From positions 1-64,000 of the forward strand of contig NZ_JXMU01000003.1 of assembly GCF_001293565.1 (NCBI RefSeq): a stretch of 64,000 nt of DNA, read 5' to 3'. The notes below the pieces were generated by a model. The model saw nothing but the letters and a program-made list of their open reading frames with translations. It did not search any database and was not told where the DNA came from. Shown here one piece after another: positions 17,851 through 28,034 of the stretch. Origin of the DNA: Ahrensia marina (GTDB lineage: Bacteria > Pseudomonadota > Alphaproteobacteria > Rhizobiales > Rhizobiaceae). Position numbers and translations under genes: made by a program. The first letter of the stretch is position 1; the number at the start of each line of letters is the position of its first letter.

Positions 17851-19968
17851 TTATTCCGGATTGTTTACTCCAATCGCAGTCTTGATCGCGAAAGCATATG
17901 AGTAGGCAACCTCTTCCAGTCTTGAAAAACGGCCCGATGCACCGCCGTGACCGGCACCCATATTGGTTTTGAGCAAGACAGGGTTATCGGAGGTTGAGTG
18001 ATCGCGAAGACGTGCGACCCACTTCGTCGGCTCCCAATAGGTGACACGCGGGTCGGTCAGGCCGGAGATTGCCAGAATAGGCGGGTAGGCAAGAGCGCCG
18101 ACATTATCATAGGGCGAATAGCCGGCGATGTTCTCATAATCTGTCTGGCTCGTGACCGGATTGCCCCATTCAGGCCATTCAGGCGGTGTTAGCGGCAATG
18201 TATCGTCCAGCATTGTGTTAAGCACATCAACAAAGGGAACTTCGGCGATAATGCCGCCAAAAGCTTGTGGCGCCATATTGGCAACTGCGCCCATCAACAT
18301 GCCGCCCGCAGAGCCGCCTTGTGCGATAATTTTTTCAGGCGCGGTGTATTGGTGTTCGCTCAGATATTGCGCAACGGCGATAAAATCTTTGAAGGTGTTG
18401 GTTTTAGCTTGTCGCTTGCCATCTTCGTACCACGCAAAACCTTTGTCTTTACCGCCGCGAATATGGGCAATGGCATAGATAAAGCCACGATCGACCAGCG
18501 ACAGGCAGTTGGTGTTGAATGATGCCGGAATTGTAATGCCATAGGAACCATAGCCATAGACCAGGCAGGGGGCTGTGCCGTCCAATTTGGTGTCAGCGCG
18601 CATCACCAATGATACAGGTACCAATGTGCCGTCATGCGACGGAACCATCAAGCGCTCGGTTTTATAATTATCGCTATCATGACCTGAAGGCACTTCTTGC
18701 GTTTTAAGCAATGTGCGCTCGCGCGAAACCATATTGTAGTCGAAAACCTGACTTGGTGTTGACATCGATGAATAAGAAAAGCGGATTACATCCGTGTCAT
18801 ATTCATACGAGCCGGACATGCCTAACGAATAGGCTTCTTCATCAAATGCGATGTAATGAACCTCGCCGGATTTTCGCTCCATAATGGCAATTCGCGGTAA
18901 ACCTTCATCGCGCTCAAGCCAGACAATATGATTCTTATAGGCATCGACGGAGAGGATGAGGCGACCCGGTGTATGTGGAACAAGTTCCTGCCAGTTTTCT
19001 TTTTGCGGGGCATCGACAGGCGCGGTCATGATTTTGAAATCTTTCGCGCCATCCGCATTGGTCAAGATGAGCCAAACATCGCCGCCTTCTTCCAGCGAGT
19101 ATTCTACACCGGTTTGCCGCGGGGCAACCACAAGAGGTTCGGCTGACGGGTCGCCAGCCGGCAGAAGTCGGATTTCCGATGTTTCATGGTCGTGAATATC
19201 AATGATGATATAGTCATCAAGACGTGTGCCGCCGACGCCCATGAAGAAACCTGAATCTTGTTCTTCATAGATCATCACATCGTCGCTCTGCGGGGTTCCT
19301 ATTTTGTGGTAGAAAACTTTGCTGGGGCGATGGTTTTCATCCATTTTGGAGTAAAATATGCCCTCGCGTTTTGCGTCCCACACACCGCCGCCGGCTGTAT
19401 CTTCCAACTGATCGTCAATGTCTTTGAGCGTATTTAAATCGCGAATACGAAGCGTGAAATATTCCGACCCTTTGTCATCATATCCCCAGATCATGTGACT
19501 GTGATCATTGGAATGGTCGGCACTTGCAAGGCGGAAATAATCTTTGCCTTCGGCCTCTTTATCGCCATCTAAAATGATGCGGCGTTCGCCGTCGATATCA
19601 CTGCCTTCAATGCGGTAGAAGCGCGGTTGCTGGCCGCCGGTTACAAAGGACGAGCCGTAGAAAAAATTATCATGCGGGGCAGGGACACTCTCATCATCTT
19701 CCTTGATACGCCCTTTCATCTCGGTAAATAATTGTTTTTGCAATTCAGCGGTATCAGCCATCAATGATTTGGCGTATTCATTTTCGGCTTCCAGATGCGC
19801 ACGGATCGCCGGATCAAGCACGGAAGTGTCCTTAAAGACAGCCTGCCAATTGTCCGCTCTCAGCCAGGCATATTCATCGATGCGTTCAATGCCATGGCGC
19901 GTGTCCTTGGTTTGACGTTTTTCGGCAACAGGAGGTGTTAGGGCAGTGCTAAAAGCTGAAACGGTCAT
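17851..19968 (-). CDS. ptrB: Oligopeptidase B (S9 family serine peptidase)
   Basis: 705 residues. An N-terminal seven-bladed propeller domain (about 80-420) is followed by an alpha/beta-hydrolase domain. The triad is visible: Ser in QGGSAGGMLMG, Asp in LTDPRVTYWEP and His in GAGHGGASGR. It cuts short peptides after Arg or Lys in the cytoplasm; no signal peptide is present. The end of the protein (EVAYSYAFAIKTAIG) is typical. It is followed upstream on the same strand by msrB, 30 bases away. Confidence 0.93.
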   Translation of the reverse strand: MTVSAFSTALTPPVAEKRQTKDTRHGIERIDEYAWLRADNWQAVFKDTSVLDPAIRAHLEAENEYAKSLMADTAELQKQLFTEMKGRIKEDDESVPAPHDNFFYGSSFVTGGQQPRFYRIEGSDIDGERRIILDGDKEAEGKDYFRLASADHSNDHSHMIWGYDDKGSEYFTLRIRDLNTLKDIDDQLEDTAGGGVWDAKREGIFYSKMDENHRPSKVFYHKIGTPQSDDVMIYEEQDSGFFMGVGGTRLDDYIIIDIHDHETSEIRLLPAGDPSAEPLVVAPRQTGVEYSLEEGGDVWLILTNADGAKDFKIMTAPVDAPQKENWQELVPHTPGRLILSVDAYKNHIVWLERDEGLPRIAIMERKSGEVHYIAFDEEAYSLGMSGSYEYDTDVIRFSYSSMSTPSQVFDYNMVSRERTLLKTQEVPSGHDSDNYKTERLMVPSHDGTLVPVSLVMRADTKLDGTAPCLVYGYGSYGITIPASFNTNCLSLVDRGFIYAIAHIRGGKDKGFAWYEDGKRQAKTNTFKDFIAVAQYLSEHQYTAPEKIIAQGGSAGGMLMGAVANMAPQAFGGIIAEVPFVDVLNTMLDDTLPLTPPEWPEWGNPVTSQTDYENIAGYSPYDNVGALAYPPILAISGLTDPRVTYWEPTKWVARLRDHSTSDNPVLLKTNMGAGHGGASGRFSRLEEVAYSYAFAIKTAIGVNNPE

Positions 19969-19998
19969 TTGATATCCGGAAGTTGAGGGAAGATAGAT

Positions 19999-20415
19999 TT
20001 AGTCGTGTTCGCTTGGCGTAAAGTGCATCGCTACACCGTTCATGCAATAACGCAAACCAGTCGGTTGTGGGCCATCTTTAAAAACATGCCCGAGATGGCC
20101 GTCGCAATTGGCGCAACGAATTTCTGTTCGCGTCATGAAAAACGACCGGTCTTTATGTTCGGTGACAGCATCTTGATCGATAGGTTCGTAAAAACTTGGC
20201 CATCCTGTGCCGCTTTCGAATTTAGCCGCTGTTTCAAAGAGCGAATTGTCGCAAGCGGCACAAATAAATGTGCCTTCACGCTTTTCTTCATTAAGCGGAG
20301 AACTGCCTGCACGCTCTGTACCGTGTTTCCGTAAAACGTGAAATTGCTCGGGAGTTAATTGCTCACGCCACTCTTCATCACTTTTCTGAACTTTAGGGTC
20401 GGAATTGTCACTCAT
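19999..20415 (-). CDS. msrB: Peptide-methionine (R)-S-oxide reductase
   Basis: 138 residues. It reduces the R-isomer of methionine sulfoxide in proteins. The zinc-binding CAAC and CANC pairs are present, with the catalytic Cys in GLRYCMN and the substrate-pocket GTGWPSF. ATG 20415 is preceded by AAGGAG; the longer frame starting 17 codons upstream is not needed. Together with sodB and ptrB it fits an oxidative-damage repair neighbourhood. Confidence 0.95.
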   Translation of the reverse strand: MSDNSDPKVQKSDEEWREQLTPEQFHVLRKHGTERAGSSPLNEEKREGTFICAACDNSLFETAAKFESGTGWPSFYEPIDQDAVTEHKDRSFFMTRTEIRCANCDGHLGHVFKDGPQPTGLRYCMNGVAMHFTPSEHD

Positions 20416-20622
20416 TGTATTCTCCTTGTTGCCTATGCAAATAAGCAATGCACCGGTTTGCGGCAAGCACGCTCACAAAAACATGATCGATGAGGCCCAA
20501 AAATCTATGTAAAAAGCGAATTCATATTCGCAACACCTTGCTCAACCCCGTCTTGCCTCTTAAAAACACGGAAAGCCGAAGTTAAGTTCGGCAGCTCGTA
20601 AACCGGAACCCAAAGCGACCTT

Positions 20623-22971
20623 ATGCAACTTACGTTCTATGCTCTTTTTGCGCCGTTTATCGCCGCCTTGTTCGCGCCGATGCTCGTCCGGATTTTCAGC
20701 CATAATGCGGCTTGGATTCTAGCGCTGGTGCCAGCGCTGTTGTTTTTCCATTACACAGGTTTTCTCCCTGAAATTTCAGATGGCGGCCGTGTTACGGGTG
20801 GTGTGGAATGGATACCTTCGTTCAACGTAAACTTCTCCTGGTTCATTGACGGGCTATCGCTGACATTCGCGCTGTTGATCACAGGCATAGGCACGCTCAT
20901 CATTTTGTATGCCGGTGGCTACATGAAAGGCCATCAGCAGCAGGGACGTTTTTTGTCGTTCATGCTCATGTTCATGGGCGCGATGCAGGGCTTGGTTCTA
21001 TCAGACAGCTTTCTGATGTTCTTTGTGTTCTGGGAATTGACGTCGATAACGTCGTTCCTGCTTATCGGTTTTAACCATGACAAAGAGCGCTCGCGCCGCG
21101 CTGCTATGCAGGCGCTCGTGGTGACCGGGCTTGGCGGATTGTCGCTTTTGGCCGGCCTCATCATGATTTGGAATATTACAGGCGTTTCTGAAATCTCGCT
21201 GCTTTTAGGTACGGGCGATGCTTTGCGTGAAAGCCCGTTTTACTTGGCCGCTTTCCTGCTTGTTCTCGGCGGCGCATTTACAAAATCAGCACAGTTCCCG
21301 TTACATTTCTGGTTGCCCAATGCGATGGAAGCGCCAACGCCGGTTTCAGCCTATCTTCATTCTGCAACAATGGTTAAAGCCGGTGTTTTCCTGTTGATGC
21401 GCATGAATCCGGTTATGGGCGACACGGCGTTGTGGGAAACTGTTTTGCCGTTATTTGGCGGCGCAACACTGCTCGTCGGTACATGGTTAGCTGTGCGCCA
21501 GACCGACCTGAAACTTATGTTGGCATACACAACCGTCGCTTCTCTTGGTTTGCTTGTGATGTTGACGGGATTTGGAACAGAAAAAGCCATTGAAGGTGCG
21601 GTTCTATATCTGATTGCTCATTCGCTGTTTAAAGGCTGTTTGTTCATGGTGGCAGGAAATGTCGACCATGAAGCGGGAACGCGCGATGTGACAAAGCTTG
21701 GCGGGCTGATGGCCGCGATGCCGATAACATTTGGCGCAGCATTGCTTGCCGCTTTGTCTATGGGCGGTTTGCCACCATTTGTCGGCTTCCTTGCAAAGGA
21801 AGAAATCTACTATGGAATAGCATCTGCCGATAGCTGGTCTATATTTGTTACTGGCGTGGCGATTATCGGCAATGCGTTGATGCTTGTTATCGGTTTTGCT
21901 GTTGCCTTAAAGCCGTTCCTTGGCCCCAAAGTAGAAACGCCTAAATCCGCACATGAAGCACCATTGCTGATGTTTGCAGGCCCTGTTGTGCTTGCAGCAT
22001 TGGGTTTGGTGGGCGGACTATTGTCCGGCGTGTTTCACAAGCTCTTTTCCAGCCCGATGGCATCCGCCGTTGCAGGTACGCCGCTGGAGATAAAAATTAC
22101 CGTCATTCCGCATCTTGGTTTAGCCCTGACATTATCTGTCATTACTGTAGCCCTTGGTGTTGTGATGTACTGGGGAATGGCGTGGCTTCGAGAGAAAATG
22201 GCGAGCCTTCTCAAGGCTATCGGTTGGGGCCCTGATGTTGGTTTTGACCAGTTCATACGCGGTTTGGTTAAAGGGTCAACAGCCTTAACGCGCAGGTTAC
22301 AGACGGGCTCGATGGAGTTCTACGTGACCACCGTGTTTGTCGTCTTGGGCATCAGCCTCTTTGTAGCGCTTTATAAAGCCGATGAATGGCCACAGTTACC
22401 TGCAATCCCAAGCCTGTTTATCTACGAATGGGCCGTAATCCTGATTTGTGTGATTGGCTTGTTCTCCGTAATTTTTGCGAAAAACCGTCTTACTGCGATT
22501 GTGTCGCTGGGCATTCAAGGGTTTGGCGTTGCGCTATTGTTCATGCTGATGGGCGCACCGGATTTGGCCTTCACGCAATTTATGGTCGAAACATTATCGG
22601 TTGTTATTCTTGCTCTTGTTATGACGCGCTTGCGTCTGCTGCCGCAGGATCATCGCTCCGCCTATCAAACATTCCAGGATGGCTTTATCGCTTTAGGTGC
22701 CGCCACAGCGATGACCCTTATTCTGCTCGGTGTGGTGCAAACAGAATTCGATCCGACATTGAGCGAATTTTTCAATGCTTATTCCTATACGATTGCACAG
22801 GGCAAAAATATCGTGAACGTCATACTCGTTGATTTCCGCGGTGTTGATACATTCGGTGAAATCGCCGTGGTGATGGTATCCGGTCTGGCAATTCTCGCCC
22901 TTATTCGGATTTTACCTAAGAAAACCAATCCTGACGTGCCTCGATCCGAGAATACGGAGGAAATATTCTGA
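20623..22971 (+). CDS. mrpA: Mrp Na+/H+ antiporter subunit A
   Basis: 782 residues with about 20 membrane helices. The NuoL-like antiporter core includes [15 protein letters not shown], the [27 protein letters not shown] motif region and the Lys/Glu proton-path residues. The C-terminal part (from about residue 600) has the DUF4040/MbhE-like segment ([14 protein letters not shown]). It is the largest subunit of the seven-part Mrp complex, which exchanges cytoplasmic Na+ (or K+) for protons and supports pH and salt tolerance. It heads a seven-gene operon whose genes overlap or nearly so. Confidence 0.95.
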   Translation: MQLTFYALFAPFIAALFAPMLVRIFSHNAAWILALVPALLFFHYTGFLPEISDGGRVTGGVEWIPSFNVNFSWFIDGLSLTFALLITGIGTLIILYAGGYMKGHQQQGRFLSFMLMFMGAMQGLVLSDSFLMFFVFWELTSITSFLLIGFNHDKERSRRAAMQALVVTGLGGLSLLAGLIMIWNITGVSEISLLLGTGDALRESPFYLAAFLLVLGGAFTKSAQFPLHFWLPNAMEAPTPVSAYLHSATMVKAGVFLLMRMNPVMGDTALWETVLPLFGGATLLVGTWLAVRQTDLKLMLAYTTVASLGLLVMLTGFGTEKAIEGAVLYLIAHSLFKGCLFMVAGNVDHEAGTRDVTKLGGLMAAMPITFGAALLAALSMGGLPPFVGFLAKEEIYYGIASADSWSIFVTGVAIIGNALMLVIGFAVALKPFLGPKVETPKSAHEAPLLMFAGPVVLAALGLVGGLLSGVFHKLFSSPMASAVAGTPLEIKITVIPHLGLALTLSVITVALGVVMYWGMAWLREKMASLLKAIGWGPDVGFDQFIRGLVKGSTALTRRLQTGSMEFYVTTVFVVLGISLFVALYKADEWPQLPAIPSLFIYEWAVILICVIGLFSVIFAKNRLTAIVSLGIQGFGVALLFMLMGAPDLAFTQFMVETLSVVILALVMTRLRLLPQDHRSAYQTFQDGFIALGAATAMTLILLGVVQTEFDPTLSEFFNAYSYTIAQGKNIVNVILVDFRGVDTFGEIAVVMVSGLAILALIRILPKKTNPDVPRSENTEEIF

Positions 22972-23390
22972 TGCGTACGCTCATTTTCCGAACCGTTGCC
23001 CCTTACTTCACAAGTCTGATGTTGATTTATTCAGTCTTCGTATTGCTGCGTGGCCATAACGAGCCAGGCGGAGGCTTTATTGGTGGTTTGATCGCTGCGT
23101 CAGCTTTGGCCATTTATGGTGTTGCATGCGGTGTATCACCAGTTCGCCGCGCAATACGGTTTCACCCGATGGCGATTGCAGGGTTTGGACTTTTCATGGC
23201 TGCAATAGCAGGCGTTATGTCTATCTTTGTGGATGTGCCGTTTCTAACCGGCTTGTGGATCTACCCGAAAGTCTTTGGCGTTGAGTTGAAATTATCGACA
23301 ACGCTGATCTTCGATATTGGTGTTTATCTGGTCGTCCTTGGTTCGATAACCTCTACTGCTTTGGCGTTGGAAGAAAGGGAGCGTGACTAA
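22971..23390 (+). CDS. mrpB: Mrp antiporter subunit B
   Basis: 139 residues with four membrane helices, MnhB domain: [17 protein letters not shown] is the conserved loop. The start ATG shares a base with the mrpA stop, so translation is coupled. In many rhizobia subunits A and B are a single PhaAB protein; here they are separate frames. Confidence 0.93.
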   Translation: MRTLIFRTVAPYFTSLMLIYSVFVLLRGHNEPGGGFIGGLIAASALAIYGVACGVSPVRRAIRFHPMAIAGFGLFMAAIAGVMSIFVDVPFLTGLWIYPKVFGVELKLSTTLIFDIGVYLVVLGSITSTALALEERERD

Positions 23391-23767
23391 TGGAAGTTGC
23401 GATTGCTATTCTGACAGGCGTGTTTTTTCTCGTCTCGATCTATCTGATCCTTTCACGCCACATAATCCGCGTTTTGTTGGGCGTGGCTATGCTCGGCAAC
23501 GGCGTTAATTTGACGATTTTCACAGCCGGACGGATTACGCGGGAAATACCGCCGATCATTGGAGATGATGCGACTGTACCGCTTGAAGGCATTGCAAACC
23601 CATTGCCGCAGGCGCTCGTGCTGACGGCGATTGTTATTGCCTTTTCATTCTTTGCTTTCCTGCTTGTTCTGGTTTTCCGCACCTATCAGGAGCTTGGTAC
23701 CGATGACACGGCAGAAATGCGTGATGCTGAACCAGAAGGCGAAGCATCGCCTCCGCTTGGCTATTAA
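23390..23767 (+). CDS. mrpC: Mrp antiporter subunit C
   Basis: 125 residues, NuoK-like with three helices (GVFFLVSIYLILSRHIIRVLLG, LGNGVNLTIF, PLPQALVLTAIVI). The acidic tail is cytoplasmic. Start overlaps the mrpB stop by one base. MrpC is the small partner of the MrpA/MrpD antiporter-like subunits. Confidence 0.93.
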   Translation: MEVAIAILTGVFFLVSIYLILSRHIIRVLLGVAMLGNGVNLTIFTAGRITREIPPIIGDDATVPLEGIANPLPQALVLTAIVIAFSFFAFLLVLVFRTYQELGTDDTAEMRDAEPEGEASPPLGY

Positions 23768-23779
23768 GGTGATTTTGTA

Positions 23780-25360
23780 ATGGCTTCTGCGAAAAAATCT
23801 GATGTAAACCTCGAAAACGCCATGGTTATGGCCGATCCGGCACTGGCCGATTGGCTTGTTGCTGCGCCGTTGATTCTGGGTTTTATTTTTGGCGCTATCT
23901 GCTTGATGCAGCGCAAGAATGTGCTTTTACAAACGCGTATTGCGCTTTTCGGTCTTCTTTTGATGCTGATTGCCGATATCGGCTTGTTCATCAATGTTTG
24001 GCAAAACGGTACTGTCGTGATGACGATGGGCCGGTGGCTGCCGCCATTTGGCATTACCTTCGCGGCTGATATGCTGGGCGCTACATTTGCGCTTGTTGCC
24101 GGTATTGTCGGGCTGGCAGGCGGCATTTATGCATTAAGTGATGTAGACAGCACATCGCGCCGTTACGGCTTCTATCCGTTTTTATTGCTGATGCTGGCCG
24201 GTGTAACGACAGCTTTCCTGACCGGAGATATTTTCAATCTCTATGTCTGGTTTGAAGTGTTGCTCATTTCTTCCTTCGGCCTGATTGTTCTGGGTTCTGA
24301 GCGCAGGCAGCTTGACGGGGCTATCAAATACGCTTTTCTGAATTTGGTTGCGACAACGCTGTTTCTAATTGGTGTGGCGTATTTGTATGGCGTATTCGGC
24401 ACATTGAATATGGCCGACATCGCCCGCAAAGCGCCTGCCTTGCAAGAAGCAGAAGGGCCGCATTTTGCAATCGCAATCATGTTCCTTTTTGCATTTGCAA
24501 TGAAAGCGGCAGCGTTCCCTTTAAACGCTTGGCTGCCTGCCTCATACCATACACCGCGAATTGCGGTATCTGCCGTCTTTGCCGGCCTGCTGACGAAGGT
24601 CGGGGTTTATGCATTGCTGCGTATTTTCCTGACTATGTTCCCGGCTGACCGCGACGAGCTTGGCGCTGTAATCGCAATTATTGCGGCTTTAACGATGCTC
24701 GTAGGCGCTTTGGGCGCTCTGGCGCAGACAGATATTCGCCGTGTCCTAGGCTATTTGGTTATTTCCGGTATTGGCTTGATGTTGGCCGGCCTTGCACTGG
24801 GCAGTGAAACAGGGATTTCAGGCTCCATTTTTTATGCGGCCCATTCAATGATTGTTATGACGGCGCTTTATCTGTTGGCGGGCATTATCGGCCGCTTGAT
24901 GGGTACGTTTGATCTTCATAAGGCAGGCGGCCTATATCAGGCTTCACCGTGGCTGGGCGCGCTGTGTCTTGTTCTTGCCTTTTCAGTTTCAGGACTGCCG
25001 CCGTTTTCCGGCTTGTGGCCGAAGGTTCTACTTGTAAAAGGCTCGATTGACGTGGGCGCATGGTGGCTTGCGGCTGCAATCATCGTGTCAGGGTTTTTGA
25101 CCACGATCGCCATGGTGCGCGTGTTTTCATTTTCTTTCTGGCGAACCCGCGCTGAAGGTTTGGTGGAAATCGGCCCAATTTCGCGCGAAGGGCGTATCAA
25201 GCTTTATGCTGCTCTGGGGCTTACAGCTCTGACTGTTATCGCGGGTGTATATCCCGAGCCATTTATACAGGTGAGTGATCGGGTGGCTTTCGAGTTAACC
25301 CATCCCCAAACTTATATTGATGCGGTATTTGGCGGGAACCAAGAGGGAGGCGGCCAATGA
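23780..25360 (+). CDS. mrpD: Mrp antiporter subunit D
   Basis: 526 residues with about 14 membrane helices, NuoM/N-like. The conserved FEVLLISSFGLIVL (proton-path Glu) and MKAAAFPLNAWLPASYHTP (Lys) motifs are present. It is the second antiporter-like subunit of the complex. It follows mrpC by 12 bases and overlaps mrpE by four. Confidence 0.95.
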   Translation: MASAKKSDVNLENAMVMADPALADWLVAAPLILGFIFGAICLMQRKNVLLQTRIALFGLLLMLIADIGLFINVWQNGTVVMTMGRWLPPFGITFAADMLGATFALVAGIVGLAGGIYALSDVDSTSRRYGFYPFLLLMLAGVTTAFLTGDIFNLYVWFEVLLISSFGLIVLGSERRQLDGAIKYAFLNLVATTLFLIGVAYLYGVFGTLNMADIARKAPALQEAEGPHFAIAIMFLFAFAMKAAAFPLNAWLPASYHTPRIAVSAVFAGLLTKVGVYALLRIFLTMFPADRDELGAVIAIIAALTMLVGALGALAQTDIRRVLGYLVISGIGLMLAGLALGSETGISGSIFYAAHSMIVMTALYLLAGIIGRLMGTFDLHKAGGLYQASPWLGALCLVLAFSVSGLPPFSGLWPKVLLVKGSIDVGAWWLAAAIIVSGFLTTIAMVRVFSFSFWRTRAEGLVEIGPISREGRIKLYAALGLTALTVIAGVYPEPFIQVSDRVAFELTHPQTYIDAVFGGNQEGGGQ

Positions 25361-25830
25361 ACCTCTATGTCGTAAACCTGCTGCTTGCAATGGCGTGGAT
25401 GACGCTGACCGATTCATTCAGCTTGGGCAACATGATCTTCGGCTTTGTGCTATCGGCTGCAGCGTTATCGCTGATCCGCGAACAGGTGGGATCGGTTGGC
25501 TATTTTTCAAAAATTGGTCGCATTTTGTCGCTGCTGATACTCTTCCTCTATGAACTGGTTATGTCGGCAGTAAGAGTGGCGATTCTTGTTGTTAAACCGA
25601 ATATGAACTTAAAGCCCGGTATCTTTGCCTATCAACTTCAAGTTGACCGTGATCATGAAATTACCTTGTTGGCCAATTTGATTACGCTGACGCCGGGTAC
25701 TTTGTCGGTTGATGTGTCAGAAGATCGCTCAACACTTTACATCCATGCGCTTGATTGCTCCGATGTAGATCAAATTCGCAAAGATATTGCTGAAGGCTTT
25801 GAGCGTAAAATATTGGAGGCGTTTCGATAA
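25357..25830 (+). CDS. mrpE: Mrp antiporter subunit E
   Basis: 157 residues with two or three N-terminal helices and a cytoplasmic domain containing [16 protein letters not shown], the MnhE signature. ATGA overlap with mrpD. Confidence 0.93.
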   Translation: MNLYVVNLLLAMAWMTLTDSFSLGNMIFGFVLSAAALSLIREQVGSVGYFSKIGRILSLLILFLYELVMSAVRVAILVVKPNMNLKPGIFAYQLQVDRDHEITLLANLITLTPGTLSVDVSEDRSTLYIHALDCSDVDQIRKDIAEGFERKILEAFR

Positions 25831-26315
25831 TGTCATCCGAATTTTTGAATTTTTCCGTTCAGTTCGCTCTTGTTTTATTGAGCGCAGCATTTTTGCTAAC
25901 GGTTCTCAAAGTGATAAAAGGGCCGACACTGCCTGACCGTATTCTGGCGCTTGATATGCTGGTTGCTACCGCAATTGGTTTCATCGCGGTTATCGGGCTT
26001 AAAACAGGCTATACGCTTTATGTGGATGTTGCCATTGCGCTTGGTCTTGTCGGCTTTTTGGCGACTGTTGCTTTTGCCCGCTTCATCCTGGCGCGTGGCC
26101 AGACCGAAGAAGGGCGTGAAAAAAAGAGACTTGAGGAAAGTCAAAAACAGTCTGAAACTGAAAAACCAAGCGTTGAGCCGGACACCAATAGCAAAGTTGT
26201 TGAAAAGCCATCTAAAAAACCGGTAACGGCAAAAAAGACAGCTTCTCAAAAAGTTGCAAAGACGCCCCGTACCCGTTCCAGGAAAACGCCGAAGAAACCG
26301 GAAACAAAATCATGA
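25830..26315 (+). CDS. mrpF: Mrp antiporter subunit F with long basic C-terminal tail
   Basis: 161 residues. Residues 1-90 are the normal three-helix MnhF domain ([22 protein letters not shown] is the signature). Residues about 91-161 form an extra cytoplasmic tail rich in Lys, Glu, Pro and Thr, with repeated KKP, KKTA and SRKTPKKP units like eukaryotic H1 or alphaproteobacterial histone-like tails. Usual MrpF length is about 90. The tail is in frame and its end overlaps the mrpG start by four bases, so it is not an annotation artefact. Its purpose is unknown. Confidence 0.9.
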   Translation: MSSEFLNFSVQFALVLLSAAFLLTVLKVIKGPTLPDRILALDMLVATAIGFIAVIGLKTGYTLYVDVAIALGLVGFLATVAFARFILARGQTEEGREKKRLEESQKQSETEKPSVEPDTNSKVVEKPSKKPVTAKKTASQKVAKTPRTRSRKTPKKPETKS

Positions 26316-26641
26316 TTGATGGATTAGCAGATATAATTGCGGGCCTGATGATAATTGCCGGGTCAACCTTTGCGTTTCTTGCCGCTGTTGGTCTGTGGCG
26401 ACTGCCTGATATTTACACGCGTATGCATTCGGCCTCCAAGACTGGAACAGTCGGATCCGGCCTGTTGCTGCTGGCATTGGCTGCGCATGTCGGGGATACA
26501 TCAACAGTCACACGTGCACTCGCGGGTGTTGTCTTCTTCTTGCTAACAGCTCCGATTTCGGCTCATCTTCTGGCCAAAGTGTCCTATGCCGTTGGCTACA
26601 GACTTACGGACATCTCTGTCGTCGATGAACTTAAAAAATGA
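26312..26641 (+). CDS. mrpG: Mrp antiporter subunit G
   Basis: 109 residues with three helices, MnhG/PhaG signature [18 protein letters not shown] and [12 protein letters not shown]. Last gene of the mrp operon; ATGA overlap with mrpF. No clear terminator is visible before the convergent small gene at 26649. Confidence 0.93.
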   Translation: MIDGLADIIAGLMIIAGSTFAFLAAVGLWRLPDIYTRMHSASKTGTVGSGLLLLALAAHVGDTSTVTRALAGVVFFLLTAPISAHLLAKVSYAVGYRLTDISVVDELKK

Positions 26642-26648
26642 TGTGCTT

Positions 26649-26867
26649 TCAGGATTCGCCTTGGATAAGATTCCTGATTTTTACAGCTTTTTCAAAATGA
26701 TCCAGTTTGTGAATTGATATCCACCACTCGGCCGCTTCCATAAGTAATTCCGGATTATCGTTTTTATTCGAGAAAAATGCATAGAAGGAGAGGCCGACAT
26801 TTTCTCCTTTTTGAGCGATTTTGGAATCGCAAACTGAAATGGCCTTTTGTCTTAATGATGCGCGCAT
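26649..26867 (-). CDS. Small hypothetical protein
   Basis: 72 residues. The sequence has a plausible folded look: basic N-terminus (RASLRQKAI), KGENVGLSFYAFF, then AAEWWISIHKLDHFEKAVKIRNLI. It resembles short uncharacterised rhizobial proteins, but this rests on recall and not on a search. No membrane segment or known motif. The stop lies seven bases from the mrpG stop, convergent. Confidence 0.5.
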   Translation of the reverse strand: MRASLRQKAISVCDSKIAQKGENVGLSFYAFFSNKNDNPELLMEAAEWWISIHKLDHFEKAVKIRNLIQGES

Positions 26868-26996
26868 AATGTCCTTAAAAAATGAATTCTATACACCGGC
26901 GCTGTGCCCAAATGTGTCAGCAGTCTTGCTTTCTCCACAATCTGAAATTACCGGAAGTAAAAATGTAAGCTCTGCTACGAAGCTATTATCGAGCAG

Positions 26997-27025
26997 TTTA
27001 TAAATGTTGTAGTATTTGCTATAAT
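26997..27025 (+). promoter_or_regulatory. Candidate sigma70 promoter of mucR
   Basis: TTTATA (26997-27002), 17 bases, then a perfect TATAAT (27020-27025). This would give a leader of about 145 bases before the mucR start, with the dyad at 27076-27106 inside it. Confidence 0.4.
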
Positions 27026-27068
27026 GAGTAAGCCGTACTTAATAGATTTAAGACCAGCGCATTCTTTT

Positions 27069-27093
27069 GGAACTTCATTAGTCTATAAACGTT
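27069..27093 (+). promoter_or_regulatory. EcfG (general stress sigma factor) promoter upstream of mucR
   Basis: GGAAC at 27069-27073 and CGTT at 27090-27093 are separated by exactly 16 bases, matching the alphaproteobacterial EcfG/RpoE2 consensus GGAAC-N16/17-CGTT. Predicted transcription would start near 27100, about 75 bases before the mucR ATG. Confidence 0.55.
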
Positions 27094-27106
27094 TAGCTTA
27101 CTAATG
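27076..27106. promoter_or_regulatory. Nested palindrome overlapping the EcfG promoter
   Basis: CATTAGT (27076-27082) and ACTAATG (27100-27106) flank a perfect 10-bp palindrome TAAACGTTTA (27086-27095). The two symmetries share almost the same centre. The inner palindrome covers the -10 CGTT. It is well placed for an operator, possibly for MucR itself. Confidence 0.5.
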
Positions 27107-27176
27107 ACCTTTAGCACGCGGCGAATTTTATATTTTTCTACATATATTTCACCACAATAAAAATAATAGGTGGCCC

Positions 27177-27599
27177 ATGGAAAAGACCGATACAGACATC
27201 GAATTTAATGAATTACTTGCGGAGCTGACCGCTCAAGTGGTTTCAGCTTATGTGGGCAATAATACAGTTGAGGCAGATGATTTGCCCGGTTTAATCGCCA
27301 ACGTTCATGGTGCCCTGAGCAACACGGTATCAGATACAAAAGCAGCGGAAGCTGAAAAGCCGAAACCCGCCGTAAACCCCAAGAAGTCGGTATTCGACGA
27401 TTATATTATTTGTCTAGAGGACGGTCAGCAGTTCAAGTCTTTGAAGCGGCACCTCATGAGTCATTATGGTCTTACGCCGCAAGACTACCGTGAGAAGTGG
27501 GATTTACCTGCCGATTACCCGATGGTTGCGCCTTCTTATGCCGAGCGCAGATCTAAACTTGCCCGCGAAATGGGTCTTGGCCGCAAGCGCAAGAAATAA
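27177..27599 (+). CDS. mucR: MucR/Ros family zinc-finger transcriptional regulator
   Basis: 140 residues. The N-terminal half is the oligomerisation region ([22 protein letters not shown]). The C-terminal half is the Ros-type zinc finger: [20 protein letters not shown] with [22 protein letters not shown] following. As in MucR, the second usual zinc cysteine is Asp. The family represses many genes by binding AT-rich DNA, controlling exopolysaccharide, motility, symbiosis or virulence and cell cycle in rhizobia and Brucella. The basic tail (RKRKK) is typical. Confidence 0.95.
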   Translation: MEKTDTDIEFNELLAELTAQVVSAYVGNNTVEADDLPGLIANVHGALSNTVSDTKAAEAEKPKPAVNPKKSVFDDYIICLEDGQQFKSLKRHLMSHYGLTPQDYREKWDLPADYPMVAPSYAERRSKLAREMGLGRKRKK

Positions 27600-27603
27600 G
27601 CGC

Positions 27604-27855
27604 TCATCGCAGTCTTGCAAGTAAAATGCGGTGTGCCGATGCCAAAGCTAGGTGCCTGTTGAGATTATAGCGATAATGATGGGAAAGTCCCCGGTTGCGC
27701 TCCAATGCAAGCTTTCGATTGATCGTACTGATCCATCCTCTTACTTGATGTGGTGATGCGGCTTTAAGTTGTTTCGACGATATGCCGACAAAAAGTTCCA
27801 ATACTGCGGACGGATTCAGTTCATATGCTTTGGTTATCACAGACAAGTCTCCCAT
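27604..27855 (-). CDS. Small hypothetical protein
   Basis: 83 residues from ATG 27855; an upstream TTG at 27924 would extend it to 106. No motif is recognised. The C-terminal part (WISTINRKLALERNRGLSHHYRYNLNRHLALASAHR, seen as two basic helices) looks like a conserved helical protein. Its stop is four bases from the mucR stop, convergent. If it is not a gene, 27600-28034 is an empty 435-base gap. Confidence 0.45.
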   Translation of the reverse strand: MGDLSVITKAYELNPSAVLELFVGISSKQLKAASPHQVRGWISTINRKLALERNRGLSHHYRYNLNRHLALASAHRILLARLR

Positions 27856-28034
27856 AGAGCTACAGTACTCCCGAAAATATGAGTGGTGACTGTGGGTTGG
27901 ATAAGTTTGCACCAACCGCGTCAAATTCTGCAGAATTTGTGTATAGATTCAGTGGCTTGAAAAAATAGGAATAATTGCCTATTAAATCGATGCTGACATG
28001 GTGTAGGAATATAGTCCTCAATACGGAGGGCTTT

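Larger units (their letters stand above)
26868..27176. promoter_or_regulatory. AT-rich regulatory gap upstream of mucR
   Basis: 309 bases without a supported gene between divergent starts at 26867 (minus) and 27177 (plus). The region is markedly AT-rich, as is usual for MucR-bound DNA. It contains a sigma70-like promoter, an EcfG-type promoter and a nested dyad, listed separately. Confidence 0.6.

Noticed and set aside
20605-20636. EcfG promoter upstream of mrpA
   Set aside because: GGAAC is present but the next CGTT is 24 bases away, outside the 16-17 allowed.
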